A DNA stretch of 11,627 nt from Thermoanaerobaculia bacterium (GCA_023700825.1 JAMPYE010000090.1:1-11627); one strand, 5' to 3'; shown: positions 1 to 8,326, counted from the first letter of the stretch. Numbers and translations: made by a program. The notes: generated from the sequence alone by a model not told the origin.

Positions 1-1
1 C

Positions 2-535
2 CTGCCGGTGATCGCGGGGCCCCGCGTCGCCATGACCACCACACTCGGTGAGATCGTCGTCGAGCTCGACGCCGAAAACGCGACGATCACGACCGTGAAC
101 TTTCTGGATCTCGTCGAGAGCGGGCGCCTCGACGGCGCGACGTTCTATCGCGTCGTCACGCCGGAGAACCAGCCCGGCGACGGCGTGAAGATCGAAGTCA
201 TCCAGGGCGGTCTGGGCGGAAACCCGGCGGCCGAGGAGACGAAGCCGATCGAGCACGAGACGACGAAAGCGACGGGGCTCCGGCATCTCGACGGCACGAT
301 CTCAATGGCGCGCAGCGCACCTGGAACTGCGAGCTCCGAGTTCTTCATCTGCGTCGGAGATCAGCCGGAGCTCGATTTCGGCGGAAGGCGCAACCCCGAC
401 GGCCAGGGATTCGCAGCCTTCGGACGCGTCGTCGAAGGGATGGACGTCGTTCGCGCGATTCACGGCCTGCCTAACGAGAAGCAGCGTTTGAAGGAGCCGG
501 TGAGGATCACGTCGATCCGGCGAGACGACTCGTAA
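2..535 (+). CDS. Cyclophilin-type peptidyl-prolyl cis-trans isomerase (5' end outside window)
   Basis: Catalyses cis-trans isomerisation of prolyl bonds and so assists protein folding. The visible part, about 178 residues, is essentially the whole cyclophilin barrel. It opens with the family's first strand (TTLGEIVVELDAENA), then FYRVV carrying the catalytic arginine, IEVIQGG, GTISMAR, SEFFICVGDQPELDFGG and GFAAFGRVVEGMDVV. The frame is open to the left edge. A GTG at 8 and an ATG at 32 are in frame, but neither has a ribosome binding site. The residues before the barrel (PVIAGPRVAM) read like the linker after a signal peptide, so I infer that the true start and a secretion signal lie upstream. 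The insertion PENQPGDGVK between the arginine strand and IQGG is typical of one bacterial cyclophilin subgroup. The stop is TAA at 533-535. The gene converges on nhaA with a hairpin repeat between. The family call is secure; the location in the cell is inferred. Confidence 0.9.
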   Translation: MPVIAGPRVAMTTTLGEIVVELDAENATITTVNFLDLVESGRLDGATFYRVVTPENQPGDGVKIEVIQGGLGGNPAAEETKPIEHETTKATGLRHLDGTISMARSAPGTASSEFFICVGDQPELDFGGRRNPDGQGFAAFGRVVEGMDVVRAIHGLPNEKQRLKEPVRITSIRRDDS

Positions 536-545
536 GACCGGGTCT

Positions 546-668
546 GTGTGGCGCAGGCACTCCCGCCTGCGCGTCGCCCCGCACCGAGGGGCGACCTCTA
601 TTTCGTCACAAACTCGTGATCCCGGCGGTGCTTCGCACCGCGCGCAGACAAGAGTGTCTGCGCCACAC
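546..668. repeat. Multi-hairpin intergenic repeat, copy 1
   Basis: A 123-bp element fills the gap between two convergent genes. Its ends are 27-bp imperfect inverted repeats (546-572 and 642-668) beginning GTGTGGCGCAG. Each end is itself a hairpin: GCGCAGGC pairs with GCCTGCGC at the left, and GCGCAGACA with TGTCTGCGC around AGAG at the right. Between them are GTCGCCCC/GGGGCGAC and GGTGC-TTC-GCACC (627-639). Read on the minus strand, bases 666-626 match 4803-4843 at 36 of 41 positions, so this is a diverged copy of that element in the opposite orientation. It codes for no transposase. It could be a non-autonomous mobile element, a REP-like palindrome or a two-way terminator. Confidence 0.85.
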
Positions 669-683
669 GGGTTCCGCCGCCCC

Positions 684-1982
684 TCACTCCGCAGGCTTCA
701 TCCTTCGCAGCATCACGTAACCGACCGCGCCCGAGATCGCCGACGCCGCAAGGATCGACAGTTTCGCTTCCTCGAAGAGCGGGCCCTCGACGAACGACAG
801 GCCGGCGACGAACAGCGACATCGTGAAGCCGATCCCCGCGACCAGCGACAGCCCGTGGATGAGGCGCAGGTTGGCCTTGTTCAGCGGCTGTGACGCGAAT
901 CCCAGCTTCGCGAGGATCACGAACGAAAGCACGATTCCGATCTGCTTTCCGAAGAAGAGGCCGAGGATGATTCCCGGGGCCATGGGCGAGCGAAGAGCAT
1001 CTCCAACGACGGAGGTGTCGATGGCGACCCCTGCGTTCGCGAAGGCGAAAACCGGCATGATTCCGAACGCCACGATGGGATGAAGGAGATGCTCGAGTCG
1101 GTGCAGTGGCGACTCGTGAACGATCATCGAGGTGATCTTGTTGAGACGGGCCTGCTCCAGCTCCGATCCGTCCTCGACCTCCTGCGCTTCGATCGCGTCT
1201 TCGAGCGCGTCCTCCAGTGTCTCGTCCTGGTCGTTGCGCCGCACTGCGGGGATCGTCAGGCCGAGCACTACGCCGGCGACGGTGGCGTGAACTCCCGATC
1301 CCAGCGTCGCGGCCCAGAGCCCGAAGCCCGCCGCGAGATAGAGGCCGAGCCGACGGACGCCGAGGAGGTTCATCGTGATCAGGATCACGAGAAAGAGCGC
1401 GGCCCAGAGCAGGGCGGTGACGTTCAGGGACGACGTGTAGAAGAACGCGATGACGAGCACGGCGATCAGGTCGTCGACCACCGCGAGCGCCATGAGGAAG
1501 ACCTTGCCCCACGGCGGGATGCGGGAGCCTAACAGCGCGACGACGCCGAGGGCGAAGGCGATGTCGGTCGCCATGGGGATCGCCCAGCCTTTCGCCATCC
1601 CGGTTCCGTGGCAGAAGGCGAGGTAGATGATGGCTGGCACGACCGCGCCGCCGGCGGCGGCGACGATCGGAAGCGCCGCGGACTTCGGGTCCGAGAGCTC
1701 ACCGAGCTTGAGCTCGCGCTTGATCTCGAGCCCGACGAGCAGGAAGAAGATCGCCATCAGGCCGTCGTTGATCCAGTGGCTCAGGCCCTTCTCGATGTCG
1801 AACGTGCCGATGCCGAAGCTGATCGGGAGGTGGAGAAGGTGCTCGTACGACGGCCGCAGCGGCGAATTCGCGATGATGAGCGCCAGGATCGCGGCCAGCC
1901 CGAGGATCACGCCCGACGCCGCCTCCGTTCGCATGAACTCCTGGATCGGAGTGAGCAGTCTTTCGGTCTGTCTCTTCAGCAT
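684..1982 (-). CDS. nhaA: NhaA-type Na+/H+ antiporter
   Basis: An inner-membrane antiporter that exports sodium in exchange for protons and helps control pH and salt. The 432-residue product is hydrophobic throughout, with the usual dozen membrane segments. The ion-binding aspartates are present: D140 in MATDIAFALG, and D170 and D171 in LAVVDDLIAVLV. These sit exactly seven residues after D133, D163 and D164 of the E. coli protein. K346 in FFGKQIGI matches the functional lysine K300. The length exceeds the 388 residues of E. coli mostly because of an acidic cytoplasmic loop at about 250-285 (DQDETLEDALEDAIEAQEVE), a variation common in the family. The ATG at 1982 is preceded by AGGGGA seven bases upstream. 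The gene follows the M49-like peptidase by 52 bp on the same strand, so co-transcription is possible, although no functional link is evident. Confidence 0.97.
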   Translation of the reverse strand: MLKRQTERLLTPIQEFMRTEAASGVILGLAAILALIIANSPLRPSYEHLLHLPISFGIGTFDIEKGLSHWINDGLMAIFFLLVGLEIKRELKLGELSDPKSAALPIVAAAGGAVVPAIIYLAFCHGTGMAKGWAIPMATDIAFALGVVALLGSRIPPWGKVFLMALAVVDDLIAVLVIAFFYTSSLNVTALLWAALFLVILITMNLLGVRRLGLYLAAGFGLWAATLGSGVHATVAGVVLGLTIPAVRRNDQDETLEDALEDAIEAQEVEDGSELEQARLNKITSMIVHESPLHRLEHLLHPIVAFGIMPVFAFANAGVAIDTSVVGDALRSPMAPGIILGLFFGKQIGIVLSFVILAKLGFASQPLNKANLRLIHGLSLVAGIGFTMSLFVAGLSFVEGPLFEEAKLSILAASAISGAVGYVMLRRMKPAE

Positions 1983-2034
1983 CGTCGCGTCCCCTGCGAG
2001 GTCGTGGTGCGTCCTCGAACGTTGTGGGTGATGG

Positions 2035-3825
2035 TCAGTCGCCGAGCGCTTCGTACGTCATCAGCGTGAAGCGATACTTCTGCGCGCCGCGGATTCGTTT
2101 GGCGACTTCTTCATGCAGCTCCGGAGTCCACGTCGTCCATTTCACGAGGAACGCATCGGCGGCTTTCACGTCGCCGGCGCGCTGGATCGCGAGCACTTCT
2201 TTCAGCAGTGACGCAACGGCCTCGTGGTAGCGATCGTACCTGATCGAGAGACGCTTCGTCTTCGGGTCGGCCGAGAGGAGCCCCTTGTCGACGAACCAGT
2301 TGAACTGCACGAGCTGCATCGTCTGGTACGGCTGGTCGCGGCGCGGCTTCACGTTCTGGATCACGCGCTGGATGCCGCTCGCGTAGACGCTCCGCGCCAT
2401 CTCGTCGTCGTAATAGCCCGACTTCAGGAGCGCGGGAATCGAATAAAGCGACACGAGGTCCGACTTCATCTCCTCGATCGAATCGGCCGAGCCCTCGAGC
2501 GCGACGTCTAGCGCCCTTCCCTTCTCGTCGCGGTCGACACCGAGGTAGTGTCCGATCTCGTGCCACAGCGTCCGGTGGAAGTTCCCCTCGGGGACGAGGT
2601 GCGACGCGAGCTCCGGGGCCACCGCGGCATCCCAAGCCGCCTTCGTGTTCGGGAAGAGCGCACCGTTCTTCATGATGTTGCCGCGAAGGAGGATCGTCCG
2701 GCCGTAACGGCTCGTCATCAGCGGGTCGTTAGGCAGGATGGTGGCGGTGTTGGCCCCGCGCGACTGGCCAAAGTCGGCGACGACGTCGTAGACGCCGACC
2801 GGAATGTTCTCGCGGACCCGCCGGTGGTTCTCGTAGGGGAGCGAATCCTCGATCGCCTGCAGGTTGCCGATCACCTTCGCGACGCGGGCGCTCGTCTCGT
2901 CGTTGCGGACGAGGATGGAGAGCGAGTGGAACGCCTTCACGCCGTACATCGCGTCGTCGTAGGTCTCGTACGAGCCGATCTGCGCGTTGAGGCGCTGGAA
3001 GCGGCCGGTGACCCAGCTTGCGTCGCCGCTCTCGTAGTCGTCGGTGAGAAAGTCGCGGCCCCGGTTGCGCAGGTAGCGGGCGAACTCCGCGTCGTCGTTC
3101 TCGATCGCGTCGGCCGCGAGGTGGAGTAGCTTGTAGATCGCCACGCTCTCGGCCGCCCAGGCGAGCGACTGCGGCACGGCGTAGAATCCGGTCTCGTCGC
3201 CCGCGTCGAGCAGAGCGAGCAGCCGCGCGGAGAGTCCCGGGTGCATCCCGTCGATGAGCGGGACGCGCGCAAGCGTCGTGAGGTCTGCTTTGAGGCTGGA
3301 CTTCGTCGAGCGGCGGACCACGGTGCGGTCGCCGAGGATCGACGCGCGCGCTTCCGGGTGCTTTGCCAGGAACGCGTCGAGCTCCTCGCGCGTCGCTCCT
3401 TCGGGGTAGACGTTGCGGGTTGGCGCCTGCGGCCTCACGGGCAGGAACGGCTCGCGCTTGTTGTCGAGCGTCGCTGCGATCGGACCCTGGTTCAGCCTGT
3501 AGAGCGCGAGGAGATCGCCGGTGCGCTTGCCGTTGCCCGACGCCTCGTGCAACTCGTCCAGCGCTTCGAGCGACTTGATCGCGTCGGGATGCCGCGAATC
3601 CTCGTAGATCCGCTGGATGATCTTCCCCGCGGCGAGCAGGTGCTTCACGCACTCGCGCTCTCCTTCCGTGAGCTTCGAAAGGTCGGGCTTCAGCCGCACG
3701 GTCTGCGTCTTCGCGAGAATCTCTGCGACTTTCGACGGGGGCCAGTAGCCGGTGGGAAGATCGTCCGCGGCGACAGGGATCGTGATCAGGACGAGAGCGG
3801 CAACGAGCGCGAGTCGCAGTTTCAT
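2035..3825 (-). CDS. Secreted zinc metallopeptidase of the dipeptidyl-peptidase III (M49)-like type
   Basis: A 596-residue protein with a clear signal peptide (MKLRLALVAALVLITIPVAA, cleavage near residue 20), so it probably acts outside the cytoplasm. The zinc site is visible: HEIGH at 422-426 supplies two histidines and the catalytic glutamate, and EEMKSD at 451-456, about 25 residues on, occupies the place of the EECRAE motif of M49 enzymes, where the second glutamate (E452) would be the third ligand. Classical dipeptidyl-peptidase III has the six-residue HELLGH; a five-residue HExxH followed by a G is seen in bacterial relatives, some of which carry Nudix-hydrolase labels. RYGRTILLRGNI before the site and the long helical C-terminus after it also fit that group. 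Residues 25-330 are largely helical with no motif I recognise. The ATG at 3825 has no strong ribosome binding site but is fixed by the signal peptide. Family assignment is moderately secure; substrate is unknown. Confidence 0.8.
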   Translation of the reverse strand: MKLRLALVAALVLITIPVAADDLPTGYWPPSKVAEILAKTQTVRLKPDLSKLTEGERECVKHLLAAGKIIQRIYEDSRHPDAIKSLEALDELHEASGNGKRTGDLLALYRLNQGPIAATLDNKREPFLPVRPQAPTRNVYPEGATREELDAFLAKHPEARASILGDRTVVRRSTKSSLKADLTTLARVPLIDGMHPGLSARLLALLDAGDETGFYAVPQSLAWAAESVAIYKLLHLAADAIENDDAEFARYLRNRGRDFLTDDYESGDASWVTGRFQRLNAQIGSYETYDDAMYGVKAFHSLSILVRNDETSARVAKVIGNLQAIEDSLPYENHRRVRENIPVGVYDVVADFGQSRGANTATILPNDPLMTSRYGRTILLRGNIMKNGALFPNTKAAWDAAVAPELASHLVPEGNFHRTLWHEIGHYLGVDRDEKGRALDVALEGSADSIEEMKSDLVSLYSIPALLKSGYYDDEMARSVYASGIQRVIQNVKPRRDQPYQTMQLVQFNWFVDKGLLSADPKTKRLSIRYDRYHEAVASLLKEVLAIQRAGDVKAADAFLVKWTTWTPELHEEVAKRIRGAQKYRFTLMTYEALGD

Positions 3826-3859
3826 GCGCGGAATGGTAGCAGCCCTCGTGGCGAAGGAC

Positions 3860-3944
3860 TGTAGCGAAGGGCGCTGACCTTTGCCGCCTCACGCTGGGCC
3901 GGCGGTTTCGCGCAACGCTGGCAAGGCGAGACGCCGCGCCTACA
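3860..3944. repeat. Possible decayed palindromic repeat in the divergent spacer
   Basis: The 186-bp spacer between two divergent genes contains a degenerate inverted structure. It begins TGTAGCGAAGGGCG and ends GACGCCGCGCCTACA, with CCTTTGCC and GGCAAGG as a second facing pair inside and a short near-direct echo (CACGCTGG and AACGCTGG). It resembles in style, but does not match, the two multi-hairpin repeats elsewhere in the window. The same spacer must also hold the promoters of the peptidase and oxidoreductase genes; I could not pick out convincing -35/-10 pairs there. Confidence 0.35.
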
Positions 3945-4011
3945 TCCCATCTGCGCATCTCCCACCCATTCCTCTGATATCGTCCCGCCCAACCACGGCA
4001 GGAGGCTCGCA

Positions 4012-4770
4012 ATGAACATCGACCTCACCAACCGCGTCGTCCTCATCACCGGCGGCTCCCGCGGCATCGGGCGCCGGACTGCGCTAGTCATGGCCGAATG
4101 TGGCGCGCGAGTAGCGTTCACCTTCGCCACCCGGCAGGATGCCGCGTACGAAGTCGTTGCGGCGATCGGACCGGAGCGGGCGCTCGCAATTCGCGCCGAT
4201 GCGGGCAACCCCGAGGACGTCGCGCGGATGGTCGACGAGGCGATCGCGCGCTTCGGCCGGATCGACGTGCTCGTCAACAACACCGCGGTCCACGCGATCA
4301 ACCCGTTCGACGGCGACGACTACGAGGCGTGGCAGAGCGGATGGCGCCGCACGATCGAGGTGAACCTCTTCGGCGCGGCGAACGCGGCGTTCCTCGTCAT
4401 CCCGCACATGAAGCGACAGGGAGGCGGCAAGATCATCAACGTCGCCTCGCGCTCAGGCTTCCGCGGCGAGCTCGAGTTTCCCGACTACGGCGCGTCGAAG
4501 GCGGGAATGATGAACCTCACCAAGTCGCTCGCGCGGACGCACGCGAAGCAGGGGATCATCGCGACCTGCGTCGCGCCGGGGTACGTGGAGACCGACATCG
4601 CGGCCGACGACCTGCGCCGCTTCCGCGATCGCATCGAGGCGGAGATCCCGATCGGTCGCGTCGCCCAGCCCGACGACGTCGCCAAGACGATTCTCTTCCT
4701 CGCGTCGCCGCTCTCGGACTACCTCGCCGGCGTCACGATCGACGTGAACGGAGGGTCGTACTTGCGGTGA
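4012..4770 (+). CDS. Short-chain dehydrogenase/reductase, FabG-like (3-oxoacyl reductase type)
   Basis: A soluble NAD(P)H-dependent oxidoreductase of 252 residues, the standard length for classical SDRs. The cofactor-binding TGGSRGIG is at 13-20. The catalytic set is complete: N118 in VNLFGA, S146 in NVASRS, Y159 and K163 in YGASK. The C-terminal GVTIDVNGGSYLR is the usual final strand. The normally conserved NNAG reads NNTA here, a mild variant. An arginine at 17 in the glycine motif and no acidic residue at the end of strand two (FATRQ) favour NADPH over NADH. The start is clear: AGGAGG at 4000-4005 lies six bases before the ATG. The gene is alone on its strand and not beside fatty-acid synthesis genes, so I give no symbol. 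It could reduce 3-oxoacyl-ACP, a sugar or another alcohol/ketone pair. Confidence 0.93.
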   Translation: MNIDLTNRVVLITGGSRGIGRRTALVMAECGARVAFTFATRQDAAYEVVAAIGPERALAIRADAGNPEDVARMVDEAIARFGRIDVLVNNTAVHAINPFDGDDYEAWQSGWRRTIEVNLFGAANAAFLVIPHMKRQGGGKIINVASRSGFRGELEFPDYGASKAGMMNLTKSLARTHAKQGIIATCVAPGYVETDIAADDLRRFRDRIEAEIPIGRVAQPDDVAKTILFLASPLSDYLAGVTIDVNGGSYLR

Positions 4771-4802
4771 GCGACGCGGCCGGCTAGACGCCAGAGGTCC
4801 AG

Positions 4803-4915
4803 GTGGCGCAGGCACTCCTGCCTGCGCGCGGCGCGAAGCGCCGACGATGTTCTGCGCGAATGGAGCAGGAAACCGGCCGCCTTCGGCGACGCGCAGGCAA
4901 GAGCGCCTGCGCCGC
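4803..4915. repeat. Multi-hairpin intergenic repeat, copy 2
   Basis: A 113-bp element lies between two convergent genes. The terminal inverted repeats (4803-4827 and 4891-4915) begin GTGGCGCAGGCACTCCTG and again each folds on itself: GCGCAGGCA pairs with TGCCTGCGC around CTCC at the left, and GCGCAGGC with GCCTGCGC at the right. Inside are GGCGC-GAA-GCGCC (4830-4842) and GCCG-CCTT-CGGC. The first 41 bases align with the minus strand of copy 1 with five differences; four of the five form two base-paired substitutions in stems. The centre is less conserved, apart from a shared GGCGACGCGCAGGC near the far end. No coding content is credible. Confidence 0.85.
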
Positions 4916-4951
4916 GTGGTTCGCGCCGCGTTGGCGAACGTGCTCGAGGCC

Positions 4952-6781
<1,830 letters not shown>

Positions 6782-6951
6782 CGTCGACCTCGTTTTCCCG
6801 TGTTCCGTTCCGTGTCGTGTGTGGCGCCGGCGCGACGCCCCTGTTGTTCCGCAGCCTCACGACGCCCAGGGGTCGTCGCGAGTTGCCGAAAGCGCGCAAG
6901 TGCCGTGCGCCGAGATAGTTTCGCCCTGGTCGCCCCGCGCTCCCGATCCGC

Positions 6952-6957
6952 TACAAT
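6952..6957 (+). promoter_or_regulatory. Candidate -10 box for the lipoprotein gene
   Basis: TACAAT, five of six matches to the sigma-70 -10 consensus, stands 28 bases before the ATG at 6986 in an otherwise GC-rich spacer. No good -35 is found at 16-18 bp upstream (GTCGCC at 17). The ribosome binding site GGAGA follows at 6976-6980. Suggestive only. Confidence 0.4.
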
Positions 6958-6985
6958 GCGCCCAGTTCGCCCAGCGGAGAAACCA

Positions 6986-8098
6986 ATGAGCAAAAAGCTC
7001 GCCTGTTTCCTTTTCGTCCTCGCGACTGCCTGCGGTAAGGCGGGGTTGCCCCATCCGCCCGTCCCCGAGATTCCCGCGGCCACGACCGATCTGGTTGTAT
7101 CACAGCGGGCTTCGAAGGTGATTCTCCGCTGGAGTTACCCCTCCCTCTCGACGGCGGGCAAGGCGCTCGCCGATCTTCGGAAGATCGTCGTCTATCGCTA
7201 CTCGGAGCCGTTGCCGGCGTCTCTTGCCGGTCAGCTGACCGGCGAGGGAGCGAAACCGCTGAGCGAGCTCTTCGCGCAGGTGGCCGTGCCGCCGCTGCCA
7301 CAGTATCTGCGCGCGTCCGTCGCGGTGGCCGAGGTGACGAAAGAGGAGCTTCCCGCGTTCTCGGTCGGCGCAAAGATCGCGTTCGAGGACGCTCCCCCGC
7401 TGATCTCGGACTCGGGGCTTCCCGTCCGTTACGTCTACGCGGTGGTGACCGAAGGGCTCGAGAGAACGAGCGGGTTCTCGAATCTCGCTCCAGTGGTGGT
7501 GTACGACGTGCCGGAACCGCCGGGAGGGGTCGGGGCGAAGCTCACGCCCGCCGCGGTCGTGCTGAGTTGGGAGAAACCGGCGAAGAGCGCATCGGGAGCG
7601 GAGAATCCGCTGGTAAACGGCTACACGATCTACCGCTCGTCGACCGGCGAGGTGCCCGGCGACGCGGTGGCGACGATCGATGCCACGAAGACGACTTACG
7701 AGGACTCCCCGCCCTACGCGCGCTACAGCTACCGCGTCACCGCGGTCGCGGCGAAGGCTCCCGCCGTCGCCGAGAGCGCGCCGTCGCTGGCCGCCGAGGT
7801 CGACTTCCGTGATCTGCTTCCACCCCCCGTGCCCGTGAACGTCGCGGCACTGACCGAGGAGACGTCGGTGCGGCTGATCTGGGACCCGGTCAGAGTGGCC
7901 GATCTCGCGGGCTACGTCGTCTACCGTGAAGCGGGAGGGGCGAAGACGCGCCTCAATCCGACGTTGCTGACCGAAGCGAGCTTCCGCGACGAGGCGCCGC
8001 CGACGAATGTAGGAGTCGTCTACGCCGTGACGTCCGTCGATCGCGAAGGCAACGAGAGCGCGGCGGCGAGGGCGGCGGAAGTGGTGATCGCGAAGTAA
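6986..8098 (+). CDS. Lipoprotein with fibronectin type III-like domains
   Basis: A 370-residue envelope lipoprotein. The start is the ATG at 6986, with GGAGA five bases upstream; the frame is open far upstream through the antisense of glmS, but that part is not gene-like. The signal MSKKLACFLFVLATAC gives a lipidation cysteine at residue 16, followed by GKAGLPHPPVPEIP. This CGxxGxPxPP start recalls the short LptM/YifL-type lipoprotein head seen before Fn3-like domains in several Gram-negative phyla. Three beta-sandwich repeats follow: about 30-172, 176-272 and 278-368. They show the WSYP/SWEKP/WDPV and VYRYSE/IYRSST/VYREAG strand pairs, and the tyrosine-containing RYVYAVV, RYSYRVTAV and VVYAVTSV strands typical of Fn3. 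The first repeat is enlarged by an insertion of about 50 residues. No enzyme motif is seen; binding or scaffolding at the envelope is an inference. Confidence 0.85.
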   Translation: MSKKLACFLFVLATACGKAGLPHPPVPEIPAATTDLVVSQRASKVILRWSYPSLSTAGKALADLRKIVVYRYSEPLPASLAGQLTGEGAKPLSELFAQVAVPPLPQYLRASVAVAEVTKEELPAFSVGAKIAFEDAPPLISDSGLPVRYVYAVVTEGLERTSGFSNLAPVVVYDVPEPPGGVGAKLTPAAVVLSWEKPAKSASGAENPLVNGYTIYRSSTGEVPGDAVATIDATKTTYEDSPPYARYSYRVTAVAAKAPAVAESAPSLAAEVDFRDLLPPPVPVNVAALTEETSVRLIWDPVRVADLAGYVVYREAGGAKTRLNPTLLTEASFRDEAPPTNVGVVYAVTSVDREGNESAAARAAEVVIAK

Positions 8099-8321
8099 GG
8101 CAGGCCAGAGGCCAAAGGTCAAAGGTCAAAGCAGGCAGGCAATGGTGCCGCGCGATGTGGAGTGTGCAAGCGCAGCTTGCGCCATTCCTCGCCGAAGCTT
8201 CGGCGTTCTGGTACGAGGGTAAAGCGGAAGCTTCGCTTCCGCACTCCACAGGGTGCCCCTCGCCTGCTTTGACCTTTGACCTATGGCCTTTGACCTCTGA
8301 CTTTTGGCCTCTGGCCTGCCT
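8098..8321. repeat. Fold-back element with arms of 7-bp units (consensus GGYCAAA)
   Basis: The outer 19 bp (AGGCAGGCCAGAGGCCAAA, 8098-8116) recur exactly as the reverse complement at 8303-8321. The arms are strings of degenerate 7-bp units. On the left, 8103-8130 reads GGCCAGA, GGCCAAA, GGTCAAA, GGTCAAA, then GCAGGC. On the right, 8268-8316 holds seven units, which on the minus strand read GGCCAGA, GGCCAAA, AGTCAGA, GGTCAAA, GGCCATA, GGTCAAA, GGTCAAA and again GCAGGC. Three extra units on the right suggest unit-wise gain or loss. A second palindromic element (8156-8250) sits inside. The element overlaps the last base of the lipoprotein stop codon and occupies a convergent gene junction. Confidence 0.85.
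8156..8250. repeat. Inner multi-hairpin palindrome with TGTGGAGTG ends
   Basis: A 95-bp element is bounded by TGTGGAGTG (8156-8164) and its exact reverse complement CACTCCACA (8242-8250). It contains three compact hairpins: GCAAGC-GCA-GCTTGC (8166-8180), the perfect palindrome GCCGAAGCTTCGGC (8191-8204), and GCGGAAGC-TTC-GCTTCCGC (8224-8242). Its plan (inverted ends with several short stems and GAA/TTC loops) parallels the repeats at 546-668 and 4803-4915, but the sequence differs. It is nested in the 7-bp-unit fold-back. Confidence 0.8.
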
Positions 8322-8326
8322 CATGA

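Noticed and set aside
540..672. GGGT on both sides of repeat copy 1 (540-543 and 669-672) as a target-site duplication.
   Set aside because: Only four bases in GC-rich DNA, not flush with the left end, and no counterpart around copy 2.
598..1512. A 304-codon minus-strand frame overlapping nhaA.
   Set aside because: It overlaps the antiporter in another frame, is arginine-rich without family features, and ends inside the hairpin repeat.
2729..4012. A 427-codon minus-strand frame overlapping the M49-like gene.
   Set aside because: It is an out-of-frame shadow of a high-GC gene; composition is dominated by Arg and Ala, with no recognisable motif and no ribosome binding site.
6782..6985. glmS ribozyme or GlcN6P-responsive leader upstream of glmS.
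   Set aside because: No ribozyme-like core is visible; the ribosome binding site lies directly before the ATG, and the ribozyme is essentially confined to Firmicutes and a few relatives.
8103..8316. Tandem short units that might be a CRISPR array.
   Set aside because: Units are 7 bp, contiguous, without spacers, and inverted between the two arms; no cas genes are nearby.
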